From assembly GCA_027422505.1 (NCBI GenBank), contig JAPQWV010000675.1:233001-297000 (forward strand): a DNA stretch of 64,000 nucleotides, given 5' to 3'. The position numbers and the translations under genes are program-made. Source of the DNA: Craterostigma plantagineum. Lineage: Eukaryota > Streptophyta > Magnoliopsida > Lamiales > Linderniaceae. How positions within the stretch are numbered: position 1 is the first letter of the stretch; the number at the start of each line of letters is the position of its first letter. Under the pieces are notes generated by a model, which saw only the letters and a program-made list of their open reading frames with translations, made no database searches and had not been told where the DNA came from. This document shows, in pieces, positions 45,338 to 57,506 of this stretch.

Positions 45338-46600
45338 CACATGTGTGGTATTTAGATTCAGGTTGCTCCACACACATGACTGGGAAGAAGGGACTGTTGA
45401 GCAACAACATTGACAAGCCGGTGGACTGGTGCGCTTTGGGAACAGCAATGGAGCAAGAATTCTTGGTAATGGAGATCTTGTATGCAATCGACTCACGATC
45501 AAAGAAGTCTCTTATGTTGAAGGTCTAACACACAACCTCTTATCAATAGGACAATTCAGTGACATAAGACTACGGTGTTTCAAAAGAGGACGTGCAAAAT
45601 CTCAATGCCGATGGTGAAGAAATTCTCACAGGAACATGCAAAACAAATCTGTATACCATCGACATTAGGACCATCAGACCAAAACAACCATCTGCCTGAT
45701 ACCCAAAGCAACATCAGTTCAGAATAACTTATGACACCAGCAGCTACTCATCTTAATTTTGAGACTCTCGACAAGCTGTCAACCAAAAAACTAGCTGTTG
45801 GACTTCTATCACTGAAGTACCAAAAGGAGCATCTGTGCTAAGCTTGTGAGAGAGGCAAAATGAAAAAGGCGTCCCATCCCACAAAACACACAGCAACCAC
45901 TCACATCTACAGGAATGATTACATATCGATCTGTGTGGCCCAATGCGAACCGATCGCATCAGTGGAAAGCGGTATATGCTGGTTATTGTCGACGACTATT
46001 CGCGATATGCTTGGGTCTGCTTCTTACGGACAAAATCAAAGATAGTTGACCATATCCCAAATCTTGTCAGGATACACACAGAACTTGCTACAATGCACAC
46101 AGTGTTAAAGTAATTCGATCTGACAATGGAAAAGAATTCAAGTAGCAACTATTCAGCGAATTCTACAAATCACTAGGAATTACTCAACAATTATCCGATG
46201 TTCACACTCCTCAACAAAACGGGGGTCGCAGAAAGAAGGAACTGAACACTCGTAGAAGCTGCCCGAACAATGCTTATACAATTATCACCACCTCATTTGC
46301 TTTGGGCAGAAGCAATGAATATTGTGTGCTACACTCAGAATCGGACAAACATCCATCTAAGATTTGAAAGACGCCTTATGAACTAAGGAATGAAAGATTA
46401 CCAAACATCGCCCACCTGAGGATTTTTGGATGCAAGTGCTTCGTAGCCAATGACCGAGAAGACAAATCTAAGCTAGACCCAAAGGCCACTGAAGGAATCT
46501 TTGTGGGATACTCGGCACAATCTAAGGCGTACAGGGTATATCTCCACGAAATACGAATGATCATTGAAAGCATAGTTATAACTTTCGATGAAGGTCTAGA
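45338..46600 (+). pseudogene. Protease and integrase region of element C
   Basis: Protease starts VWYLDSGCSTHMTGKKG (45345-45395), the Copia Asp-Ser-Gly motif. GAG-pre-integrase is poorly readable. The integrase core gives MLVIVDDYSRYAWVCFLRTK at 45976-46036, RSDNGKEF-like sequence near 46120, PQQNG near 46212, and VEAARTML near 46254. The frame shifts repeatedly, so no integrase could be made. 46503-47153 is an open 216-codon linker rich in Pro/Ser/Thr between integrase and RT. Confidence 0.82.
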
Positions 46601-47171
46601 AATTAATTCTGGACAAAGTAGCTCAGGACTCGAGCCAACACCAATAGGTCCTACTCAATCATGTACAGAATTAGGAGAGTCATTGAATAGCGCCTCTGAA
46701 CACGATCATCCAGAACCAGGATCAGACAAAGAAAAGTTGGGGCCCAACCAACTACACACAGCTGAAGACATAAGAAACTGCAAACCAACACAACCAGCTC
46801 AAGAGGAAATGGATCTGGATCAACTTTTTGAACATATGTACTTCTCTATAAATAGAAACAACACCACCATCGATCCCCTTACTGATACAGAACCCAGTCC
46901 TAGCCCCAAAACTACGGAATCCCAACCCACTCCTGAACAAACAATTCCACCCTCATACGCAGAAAACTTGGTCCCTGTAGCACAGACAGAGAACTCACAG
47001 GCTTCCGCTAGCAGAACTACTGCCTCTGAGATCGAGTACCCGCTTAACGAGGAATCAGAACTGGATGAATCTACGCTACCTCATGAAAAGAAATGTATTC
47101 AAAGTCATCCCATAGATCAAATCATAGGAGGCCCTACCGCAGGAGTTCATTAGGAGTTTGAGATCTAACGA

Positions 47172-48747
47172 TTGCAATTTCACCTATTCTTAAGCCAAAG
47201 TGAACCTACTAGAGTCATTGACGCACTACGTAACTCGGACTGGATAGTTGCTGTGCAAGAACAAATAAATCAGTTTGAGCGGCTCAAAGTCTGGAACTTA
47301 GTTCCCCGTCAAAAAGGCAAGACGGTTATTGGAACAACATGGGTATTCAAAAATAGAAAGGACGAAGATGGTGTGGTAATCCATAACAAGGCTAGGCTTG
47401 TAGCTAAAGGGTACCATCAGCAAGAAGAATTGACTACGATGAGACTTTTGCCCCTGTAGCAAGAATAGAAGCTATCATACTTTTTCTAACATACGCAGCA
47501 CACATAGACTTTACTGTCTATCAAATGGACATAAAGACTGCCTTCTTGAATGGGATTTTGAAGAAAGAAGTGCATGTCTATCAAATTGACTACGATGAGA
47601 CTTTGAATGGGATTTTGAAGGAATAAGTGTATGGACATTCGTCAGTACAAAATTTTCGGACTTCGTATACAAACTCGACAAGGCACTATACGCGCTCAAG
47701 CAAGCTCCAAGGGCCTGGTACGAGGTTTTATCCGAATTCCTTATCGACTCAGGCTTCACAAAGCAAAAAATTGACACCACACAGTTCGTAAGAAAAATGG
47801 CTCCGACATAATGCTGGTCAGATTTATGTGAATGACATCATTTTTGGCTCAACAAACCCGGAACTTTGTGTCGAATTCAGCAATTTGATGAGGGCACAGC
47901 TCGAGATGAGCATGATGGGAGAAATGTCTTTCTTCCTTGGACTGCAAATCAAGCAACTTCAAGATGGAATCTTCATCTATCATCGAAGTGCATCCACGAC
48001 ATTCTCAGAAAGTATGGTATCGATAAGAGCAAATCTTCAAGTACCCCAATGTCGACATCGTGCAAACTTGACATAGATCATTTGCGTGAACCCATAGATG
48101 TTACCCATTACAGAGGAATTATTGGGTCCATGCTCGATCTCACTGCCAGCCGACCAGATATTCTATTCTCCACATGCCTATACGCAGGATTTCAAGCTAA
48201 TCCTAAGGAATCGCATCTTCGCGCAAGAGGATTTTGAAATATCTGAAAGGCGCCCCAGATCTCGGACTTAGGTATCCTAAAAACTCAAGTATGAAAATTG
48301 GGTACTCTGATGCAGATTTCGCGGGTGCAGATTGGACAGGAAAAGCACCTCAGGTAACGTCCAATTCCTTGGAGACAAACTCGTATGTTGGTCCTCTAAG
48401 AATCAAACTTGTTGTGTCACTTCTACGGCAGAAGCAGAATATGTAGTTGCTGCAAGTTGTTGTTCACAAATTTTGTGAATAAGATCCCAACTATGAAATT
48501 ACGGGTTTGATTTTAATGGAATTCCTATTTAGGTGACTCAAAAAGTGCCATAACAATTACGTGCCATCCTGTTCACCATTCACGCACTAAGCACATAGAC
48601 CTAACATATCATTTCATCAAGGACCAAGTAGAAAGAGGCATAATTGAAATGTACTTCGTCAATACATGGATTCAACTAGCTGCCTTGTTTAGAAAAGCAT
48701 TAGATGAGAAACGATTCCAATTCTTAGTTGCAAAGTTGGGATGTTGA
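47172..48747 (+). pseudogene. Reverse transcriptase / RNase H of element C, active-site mutant
   Basis: 47172-47459 has the RT start ([32 protein letters not shown]). [13 protein letters not shown] follows, with a local duplication at 47575-47632. The active site at 47825-47836 reads Y-V-N-D where both related elements here read Y-V-D-D, a loss of the first catalytic Asp. 48234-48446 and onward carry RNase H (DADFAGADWTGK, HHSRTKHIDL-like), ending LDEKRFQFLVAKLGC before TGA 48745-48747. Several frameshifts besides. Confidence 0.88.
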
Positions 48748-49739
48748 ATCTCAACATTTAATTTCGATTATGTTGTCTATCTGCTCTGCATTTTACTTGT
48801 CTATCTGCTCAGCATTTTACAATTTTTGATTCTATGCGTGCATGTTAGTTAGTTTATTTTTCTGATTTTTGGTTTAGTTTATTTTACAAATTAAGTTTTT
48901 CTTCTTCGTTTAGAATAAGCCGATGTAGAGCCAATGCTGATGGCACTACATTGAGGGGGAAAATGCCATATCCATGCATCGAGGGGGGGGGGGGGGGGGT
49001 AAGTGATTTATTAAATTTGTAAGATTCTCGATAGGCATTTCATTTATGGGGAGTTTAATTAAAAAATCCAAATATTAAGGGGGAGTAGCTGTTATTTGTG
49101 AAATGATTTTTTCAACACTTCATGAAACTTTCGAAATGCGAATAACACTCTCAAAATACATAAAACACTCTCAAATACGCAAAACAATTTCAAAAGCTAG
49201 TGCGGCCTTTAAGGACACAATAAATAGCTAATAAAGTGATGAATAAACACAAAAGAAGCGAAAGCTCGAACGCCAACCTATCCAAATTGCGTTCAAAATT
49301 ACGCCTTAACTCCGCATGTTCCTCAGTCTCATAGTCTTGCTGCTGCAACCAGTTCATCTGTGTAAGCGAGAATGCCGAGAATGAAATGATATTAAACGAG
49401 TAAGTTTTTAGATTAGTTGTCTTGTGATGTTGTTAGAATCATATCTATTTACAGGCATGATTTGAAGAAATTGTCCGGACAAACATAATCAACGAGACAG
49501 ACGAATTTTTGATGTGAGGGTTCAACTCTGCGAAAGAAAGCGATGCTTTCTTCGCCGATTTTCAGATTTTGTCTCATGCAAATTGGTCTTGAAAAACTCG
49601 TCGATTTGATATTTATTATTGTTATTTGATCGAGTCAAGGTAATGTTATGATACTAGTTCTTGAATTCTATGTCTTAGATCAGCAAAAATTTCGCATATA
49701 AGCTTAGGAATGGTTCGCTAACCTGCATATTTCTTTCAA

Positions 49740-50945
49740 CATTCAGATCGCGAATCAACACTTCGATTTCTCAAATTCATTACTTTGCGAATTCAGCCTC
49801 ACGAACTCAGCTTTATTCTAAATTCGCAAACTGGTCAAATTTTCATGTTCAGTTCGAGAACCAGTTCTTCAATTTTTCAGTTAGTGAACACAATTTTATG
49901 AGCCCTTTGGACTTTCATGTCGCGAATTCATTATGGGCCTGTCTTCAAAATCGTTTTGCGGCCCAAACTTCAGGCCCGCGAAGTACACTTAGCTTTACTT
50001 TTTCCAATTCGCGAAGCCAACACTTAAAATTTTCAACTTTCACTTCGCGAATCACAACTTCAAGTTTTCAATTTCTCTGGTTCGCCAGCTCCACCTCCCA
50101 AATCAGTTTTCTTTCACTTCGCGAATTGGTTGGTGGGCCTTCTTTCTCAAAACAACTTCGCGGCCCAATTTCAACCATTCGGCCCGCGAAGCTGGTATAA
50201 CTTAAGCTAATTCGCGACATTTCACTTCGACTCTTCCAAATCGTCAAACTCTCTCAAATCATAAAATCCTCTGAAATCGTCAACCACTTCGAACTCGTCG
50301 TTTCGCGAACAGATCATCATCTTCTTCACTTGTTATTAATTTGCAGTTGATTTTCCTCTCAAAATCATCCTCGCACACTCACAAATCCACTGTGGTAAGG
50401 AACCCCCATTAAATCGTACTTACAGTTTCTGATTTTTGCAGGTTCGATTTCGAGAAGAACAGGGTTTTTTCGATTTTGCCTTTCTAGAGAAATTAGGCAG
50501 ATTTTTCACGGGGCTGTTTTTTGTTAAAGATGTTTTTTTCCGAAAAATGGATCTTTTTCTTCAAAATTCCACGTCTTCTGTTTAAAATAGGTTTGGGGCC
50601 ATGAATTAGGGTTAGAAGAATTTCTCAGGAAAATAATTTTTTGATCTTTAAAACTTAACTTCATGGGTTCAATAATGTTTTCACGAGTCCATTTTAGTTT
50701 TTGACTTCGTCAAATACATAAATCCCACGTTTCGCAAACTCTGTTTCCTATTTTTCAAATCTCTTCTACGTTGCGAGTTTGACATTTTTGACTTCCCAGC
50801 TTCGCGAACCTCAGCGTTCACTCTATCTCGCATCCTTATGTTGACTTTAGTCAATTTGCAAACTCCTTTCTCCTAGACCCGTGAACCCCAGAGCTCGCGA
50901 TTTACAATTCGCCAGGACTTTTAAAACAGACACGCGAACGTCAGA
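49740..50945 (+). repeat. CGCGAA word array in the element C spacer
   Basis: Ten exact CGCGAA copies in about 1.2 kb, with further TTCGCAAA, TTCGCCAG and CTCGCGAT variants. The same word family is in the element C leader (32280-32328 and 42047-42590). Confidence 0.75.
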
Positions 50946-51163
50946 GCTCGTGATATACAGTTCGTGATGTTCTTTTAGCACTAACCCGCAAACTCCACTT
51001 TCACTGATTTTCGAATCTCACTTAGAAAAGTTCTGAAAATCTTTCCAAACTCAAGTGGGCCAAACAATAATGGGCCGAATAGTTTTTAAAACCGAACGTT
51101 TATTCTAATCCAAACTATTCACAACACAAAGCCTTTAATTGTTATCATGTTATTATTCTATTG

Positions 51164-51183
51164 CGTTTTCTCTTGTGTTGCAG
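51164..51183 (+). promoter_or_regulatory. Candidate splice acceptor before ORF3 of element C
   Basis: TTGCGTTTTCTCTTGTGTTGCAG-like tract ending in CAG at 51181-51183, about 110 bases before the ORF3 ATG (51295). It parallels the acceptor directly before ORF3 of element B. Confidence 0.45.
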
Positions 51184-51294
51184 TTTCGGCAGGAACTCCC
51201 GGTGTCCAACAAAACAAAAAAAAGAAGGGCAAAATAAGAAAAATAAAAAAGGGCCCCAAAACAAAAAAATAAAGGGACAAGAAAATAACAGAAA

Positions 51295-54200
51295 ATGATG
51301 ACACAGGCAGATCTCGTATACCCAACCTCAAAATGGATCCCAACAAAGGATAATAACTTCCAACTTGAACTGAGCACCTTTAAGTGCCAGTAGAAGATAA
51401 TCCCATCCATTTTGAGGACACATCATCTCGAGTATACCTTCTCGGCATCAGTTCAAGTCCCAATAGTCTATCTACAGAAATTCTGGGGGACGATGAAGAC
51501 CAAAATTGCTGCCGACAACATCATATATTATGAGGCCCAAATAGCAAATGAGACAGTCCAGATCACCGGAGAGCTCATTCGCCACATCCTTCGGCCGCCA
51601 ATTCAACCTGAATACGAACACAAGGCATTCGAGCATGAAATTATAGAGGACGTGATGAAGATGGAATACTTCACTCCACTCAAATTCATCTCTCATTTTC
51701 AGCAGTCCATGATACCGCATCCCTGGCAAACACTCTTTGCATTCGTCAATAAGTGCTTCTCACCAAACACTCAGACTGGGATAGATGCAACCTTACAATC
51801 CTTCGAATCTTCCATGGGATCGTGTTCAGGAAAAATTATGACTACACCAAGCTAGTCACATTGGACCTGGACGATCAACTTCACCAGAAGTCGAAGAAGA
51901 CGAAGGGTCAGAACCTACCCTATCTCTGGTGGTTCCCACTAATGATCCACCACTTCATGTCAACTAAGCCAGAGATACCGAGACGTCTTGAAGAGAAAAA
52001 CTTATCCCCACCCAAACTACGTTATCTTCAGAAGGGGATGACAGAGGAGAAGTACGCGAGAAAAAGGATGCCAATCCCACATGATCGGTTAGCCCTGGCC
52101 AGCTCGGACGAAGCAGAACACTACTCCCGCGCTACAATGTCTTCAACCCCACGACTCAGGAAAACCCACCTGAGTCTATCACAGGGGTTAGCAAGAGCGT
52201 GAGAGAGAGAGAGAGAGAAAGAGAGAGCGATAGTAAGGACCTAAGAAAACCCTCAGACCCACAGATAACACCACAACCACACCAACCATCACCCCAACAC
52301 TCAGTTCCTGAACCTTCACAACCATCCGTAGCTAACGAAGCAGGTGACGATCGCGAGACGTTGATATCACACGGGGAACAACAGCAAGCTGAGCGGATCG
52401 AACAACCGCAAATGATCGTTCCCGAGGTAATAATGACCGAAGCCCCTCAGTCAGAAACGACCGAGTCAAACCCTAGGATTGAAGACGCTGAAGTTGACCC
52501 AACGGCGCAAGCACAACCCAAACCCGACCATTCACTTGTCTCCCAATAGGAAAGTGTCTCAAAATCCCCAGAACCCCCTCAAATCACAGTCTCCTAGACT
52601 CCTTGTCTGAACCAGCCAAAGATACATCGATTCCCCCGACACAGACCGAATCTCAGAGTGTTGAATAGGCCTTAACGTTCATAGAAGCGCCTATAATTGA
52701 GGCACTTCAAGGATTGGAAGGAAGTCTCACGGATGATGACTTCAGCAACTCATCATCTGAGAGGCACCGTAGAGGACCTAGCCTTGTACGTGTGCCAAGG
52801 GGAAGCGGCCCCAGTGAAAGCTCCACACAAGCCCGTCTCCGTGATGAGGCCGTAACGACCTGAGCACCATCTTCACAAGATGCGTCGCAAGGAGAGGTCG
52901 AAAGACCCAAGGACACTGAAGTTCGACAGGCTTGGGTTGACGAAGGCTACCCTGACTCCGCAGGGTGTTAATGACTAACCCTAGTGGTGCCAGAGCAACT
53001 TCTATAACTCCTACAGGTGTAACGACGGCCTACCTGGAAAACCGCTTGTTTGAGTTCTTTGAAATCGTCACCCTACCACGGGTTCAAGGACTCATCAAGG
53101 CTGTAATCCAAACCACCTCATGGACAAAGGGAAGGCCCCATTGATGGAACAACCGTCGTTGCGACCTTGTGTCCTCTATTTACCACCACGAGCACCCAGT
53201 CAACCCGATCCATATCACATGCCCTTACCCCAGCTCTTCGAAATCAGAATCTCTCGACTCCTGAACTCGACAATCAGCAAAATCCAGAAGAAGAAGACCT
53301 GTACCAGGAGCTGATTGCGGGTGGAGTTATACCTCACCCGACTACCTGCCGTCAAGAAGGTCCTAGCCAGAAGCGTTGTCATGATGATCCTGAGGGAGAG
53401 AACAAGAGGCAAATAACCATAACAGGTAGTCACGGACTAGGAAGAGGAGTTTGGATTCGTGAAGCTGGTTCCCGATCCCGGTCATCCAAATAACCACCAC
53501 CACCAAGGTCCTCCGGAGTTAGACGAGCCTCGCCAGGGCCAACCAGACAACAACTCCCAATGGCGAAGTCGAGTCTAGCTCTTGGAGGACCTCCACCCGA
53601 TCAGTCCAAACAACCACAACCCCTAGTCCCAAAGATCCTCAAGTCTATATCGAAAAAGACAGAAGAAGAGTCCCGCCTGAGGATTGAAAGCGTCAGAAGT
53701 TTCTTGAAAGCGGCGGCATCAGACTTTTATTTCATCGAGCGAGAAGAAGAGGAGCAAGGAGAAAACCCTGGAGCAGATCTTCCAGAACTTCCAGATCTCC
53801 TTCGATATCAAGTGCTCGAGAAACCGAGGCCGGGTTATGATTTCTTAGAGACTCCTTGGAGAAACAAGAAGATCAAGGAAGAAGTGGAATGACCACGGAG
53901 CAATAGAAGAAACATATTAGAGCTCCAATGGCCATCTGCGACATCCAAAACATAGAGTGCGGGATGGGAAGATATGTAGGCCCTGTTTCGAGATGTATGA
54001 CAGGTCTATCGATAGATTTACAGAAGGCGATCTTCCTTTCTTTCCATTGGGCGAACTAAACAAGCTTTACAACTTGAATCGCAACAAATTTATCCTCGAC
54101 ACTCGCGAAAAACGAGAAGGATACAGAGCTATCAAAGAGTGCATGCTGAGGCAGATCAAGTACCATGCTACACATGACTTTCAAATGGCCTTGGAAAGTA

Positions 54201-54611
54201 ATACGATCAAAGTCAACTTGACACAGCCCGAAAATAACTACAAAGATCTCGATAAATATGGCGAGGGTTACATCTTCCTAGAACCACAACCTGCGGTCAC
54301 TTACCTACAACGAACGAAAAATTAGGTGCAGGTACTTATTCCTATACCAACTCACGCAAAGATCTGATGGAACGATGAAGATTATCCTAAACCAACTCAC
54401 GCAAATACAAGAGACTATTCCTGATGATACAGTATTTGAAGGCACAGAATGCGAAGAAATACTTATTCTGGATAAAATCATCCAAGCTATCCTAGATCAA
54501 ATCGTACTAAGAAACGACATCAGACAGTTCGAGCACGCCCTAGGATTCAGGAAGACATACTTAGCTCATAGGGAACCTCCGCCTCCTCGCTCGAAGAAGA
54601 ATAAGAAATGA
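51295..54611 (+). pseudogene. ORF3 of Copia element C
   Basis: Post-pol frame homologous to that of element B. Starts at ATG 51295 (MMTQADLVYPTSKWIP) and meets TAG at 51391. 51412-51855 has VQVPIVYLQKFWG and MIPHPWQTLFAFVNKCFSP, with a frameshift into 51753-52202 (ILRIFHGIVFRKNYDYTKLV). 52199-52549 begins with a (GA)n run coding RERERE and is then Pro/Gln/Glu-rich. 53560-53892 has RIESVRSFLKAAASDFYFIE. 53957-54325 has RQIKYHATHDFQMALES. 54375-54611 has NDIRQFEHALGFRKTYLAHR. Total span about 3.3 kb, near 1100 codons. Conserved start and end blocks flank a variable, acidic, low-complexity middle. No membrane segment seen. Function unknown. Confidence 0.78.
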
Positions 54612-54645
54612 ATACTAAGACGATAGGCTTCATTGTAATTTGGAC

Positions 54646-54659
54646 ACTTAGGAGGAGAA
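54646..54659 (+). promoter_or_regulatory. Polypurine tract of element C
   Basis: CTTAGGAGGAGAA before the 3' LTR TG at 54660. Confidence 0.65.
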
Positions 54660-54752
54660 TGTTAGGAATATTTTAGAAGTGTCCAAAATATTTACTCTAA
54701 GTCTTTTTATTTCTTTATGATGTATTTAATATGTTTCATTTTTCTTAGATGG
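54660..54752 (+). repeat. 3' LTR of element C, first part
   Basis: TGTTAGGAATATTTTAGAAG..., interrupted by element D after CTTAGATGG. It continues at 60194. Confidence 0.9.
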
Positions 54753-55082
54753 TGTTAGGAATATTTTATAGTGTTCAATTTCAATGTGTTTATCTTAGTT
54801 GGTTTGTATTTAATTAACTTTGGGCTAGTTTGTAATATTCTAGTTCTTAGTTACTAGGGGTATAATATACCAACTAATATGGTATATATACCCCCAAAAC
54901 CCTAATTCATTAGGGTGTGTGTTTTTGGTGTAGTATGTGTGAGTGCGTGTGTGTTGAATAGTAGAAAGCATTTTCAAACCTCTCATCCTACACTAACCCA
55001 CCCCACGTTTGATTTTCAAAACCTTCATCATTAGCGTGGTAAATCGCTAAATCAGTGTTGTTGGATCGAATAGGGACCAACA
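54753..55082 (+). repeat. 5' LTR of element D
   Basis: 330 bp, TGTTAGGAATATTTTATAGT...AATAGGGACCAACA, with TATATA at 54893-54898 before CCCCC. Nearly identical to the 3' LTR: one obvious substitution (TTACTAGG versus TTGCTAGG), AATATGG versus AATGTGG, and a 2-base difference near 60150. This points to a recent insertion. Confidence 0.92.
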
Positions 55083-55084
55083 AG

Positions 55085-55096
55085 TGGTATCAGAGC
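55085..55096 (+). promoter_or_regulatory. Primer-binding site of element D
   Basis: TGGTATCAGAGC, a perfect match to the usual initiator tRNA-Met primer site, two bases after the LTR. Confidence 0.9.
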
Positions 55097-55419
55097 AAAA
55101 CACGTTAGGATTTGAACAATTTTTGAATTTTTTGGGTATTTTTTTGGGTTCGAATTTCTGCCATTTCTTGAGTTTTTGAGCTGATTTTACTGATTTTGCA
55201 AGCTCAAGAGGTAATTAGGTTGTTTTCGAATGATTTTAAGTTATTACCCAACTTTTTTCAGCTGATTTGGGTGAGTTTTGGGTAGAAATCGCGTCTGTTT
55301 TTCGTCATTTTCAGTCCAGAATCGGGTAGATGAACAAATTGCCCGATTGATACAGTACCGAAACAGCTACAGTACCAATTTACTCAGTTTCGGGAGTTTT
55401 TCTTCAGTTTCGGACGAAT

Positions 55420-55890
55420 TTTGACTGGTCAAACCCCAAATTGGACTGGTCAACTCGAAACTGGGCTGGTCAACCCGAAACTGGACTGGTCAACACCCGA
55501 AATTTGACAGAATTATCCAATTTTGACTGGTCAAACCCGAAACTGGACTGGTCAACCCGAAACTTGACTGGTCAACACCGAAAGTGACTGATTTTTTTAA
55601 AAAAAAAAACAAAATTCACTGTAGCAATTTCGATCGAAATACTGTAGCAAATTCACTAGTTTCGGGCGATACTGTTAATTTCACTGTCAAGTTACTGTAG
55701 CAAGTTACCGTAGCACGTTACTGTAGCAAGTTACTGTAGCAATCACTAGTTTCGGGCCAAACTTTAAATTTCACTGTAGCACGTAAATCACTGTAGCACG
55801 CCCGAAACACTGCAGCACGCCCAATTGAAAATTTCACTGTAGCACGCCCGATTGCAAATTTTCACTGTAGCAGTTTCGCCCGAAACTGCT
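55420..55890 (+). repeat. Two word arrays in the element D leader
   Basis: 55420-55585 has seven CTGGTCAA words followed by CCCGAAACTG-like sequence. 55619-55873 has nine exact CTGTAGCA words plus variants, often followed by CGCCCGAAA or AGTTTCG. The rest of the leader to 56294 is A/T-rich and noncoding. Confidence 0.75.
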
Positions 55891-56294
55891 ACAGCACTCG
55901 TTTTAAAAAAAAAAATCCTTTCAAAACTTTCTGATTTTTTTTTTCATTGGGTAGAAACGAAAAAAAAAACACTCAAATTAATATTTTTGGGTCCAAAAAT
56001 TTTCGGTGTAGACTGCTTTTCTGTCGAATTTTTGAAAGCAAATCCACAAACGTGTCAACGATCAGTCATCCAATAATCTATTTAGGACGCTTTGGCAAAT
56101 TATAGAAAAAGTTTTGGTCATTTTCTCGAAGTTTTCGAAATCATCACAAAATTTTTCGGTGCACGCCAAAAAAAAAAAATTTCGACGCCGACTTTTTTCG
56201 ATACTTCACGATACTTCTCGAGTAAACCAAACTTTTCGTCACTGAAATTTTAAAAGCCAATTTCTATTTTCAATTAAATATTATATTAATTAAA

Positions 56295-57506
56295 ATGGAT
56301 GTTCAAGCTAGGAAAATTGAGGAATTAGAAGCAAGACTTGCTAATAATTACTTTGTGTTGCTTAAGCAACAAGAAAGCCTAGCTTATGCTAATGAAGATT
56401 TGACAAACGCAAAGTCAAATATAACTAGCTTAGAAACTAAGTTAGAAGATAGTGAATATAGGGTCTGCGAGATGACTAAAAATTTACGTTCTTGCGAAGC
56501 TGAGCGAAATGAAATCTCATCAAAATATGAGACTGTCTTAGAGGAACAGCCTAGGCTTTATTCTAGATTAAACGATTAGAGAATGTTGTTTCGAATATAG
56601 GTCAAGCAGGTCAAAACTCTCCTTCTAACTTAATTCCTAACGGGGAAAATAATTTACATGATCAAAAGCCTACTCTATGTGATACTCCAGAGACTCTCCA
56701 TAAATTGAAAGATTTACAAGATACTTTGGAATCTGAAAGGATAGGTTTTGGCGCTGAAAAGGAAAAGCTTTTAAAGGAGATTTTATATCTCAAAAATTCC
56801 CCGTCTTTATCTGTTTCAAATGATTTGTCAAATAATACATCTTGCTCAAAACAGATAAAAAAACAAAAACTAAAAGAAGCATCCTTGTTCCTAAAACTGA
56901 GAAGGCTTTTACTAATCATTCTAAGTCAATATTGACTGAAGCTGAAACGTTAAGTAAAAGCAAAGCGCTAAAAATAGCTAAGGAACAAACAAAAATAAGG
57001 AAGGAGAAAGGAAAATCAATATTATCTTCGAAAAGTAAAGTTGAAAATGTTCAAGATTTTTCCTCTCCCATTCCTATCAAAAGGGAAGCGTGCAAAGAAG
57101 AAGTTCCAAGCTTAAGCAAACGAACTTCCCAAATCCCGCACACTCATCATTATAGATGAATGATGTGAACTCTCGTAGGCAATACGACTCATCATAGAAT
57201 GACGCATATAGCGCCATAAGCTCATATTCCTACTTGAAATACCCAGTCCAGATTCGTTCCAGAAAGCATCTTATACGACTGGCTAGGGAGAAAATCTTTA
57301 GGTCTTCTAAACCTAGACATACATTCACCGGCGCTGAATTGTCATTTCCCTCTAAGGTTCACCAAACCTGGATTCCAAAATCACAAATCAAATTTAATGG
57401 GACTTTAAAGGATGATTTAGGATCAATACATGAACCAAATGTGCGTAACTTGTTTTCTGCCAACAAGGGAGGACCCATCCGAAAATGGGTACCAAAGTCC
57501 GAATAA
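56295..57506 (+). pseudogene. gag-region coiled-coil protein of element D
   Basis: 56295-56579 is open for 94 codons (MDVQARKIEELEARLANNYF...) with a clear heptad-like coiled coil. A TAG at 56577-56579 stops it, and the frame continues through 56705-56935 (KLKDLQDTLESERIGFG-like) with a frameshift near 56855. 56842-57159 is Lys/Ser-rich. 57234-57506 has YPVQIRSRKHLIRLAREKIF and ends IRKWVPKSE, the same end as gag of element C. No UBN2 core or CCHC knuckle is present, so this is only the C-terminal coiled-coil half of a Sirevirus-like gag. Confidence 0.75.

Larger units (their letters stand above)
48748..51294 (+). other. Post-pol spacer of element C
   Basis: About 2.5 kb without a gene. It holds polypurine-tract-like motifs just after pol (TTGAGGGGGAAA near 48952, ATTAAGGGGGAGTAG near 49075), a run of 17 G at 48983-48999, and ten CGCGAA words at 49745-50940, mostly as TTCGCGAA. 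It ends with an A-rich stretch after the candidate splice acceptor. Confidence 0.7.

Noticed and set aside
48983..48999. Run of 17 G as a possible regulatory G-quadruplex
   Set aside because: A single homopolymer is better explained as a slipped polypurine-like tract or sequencing error; a similar 12 G run is at 16465.
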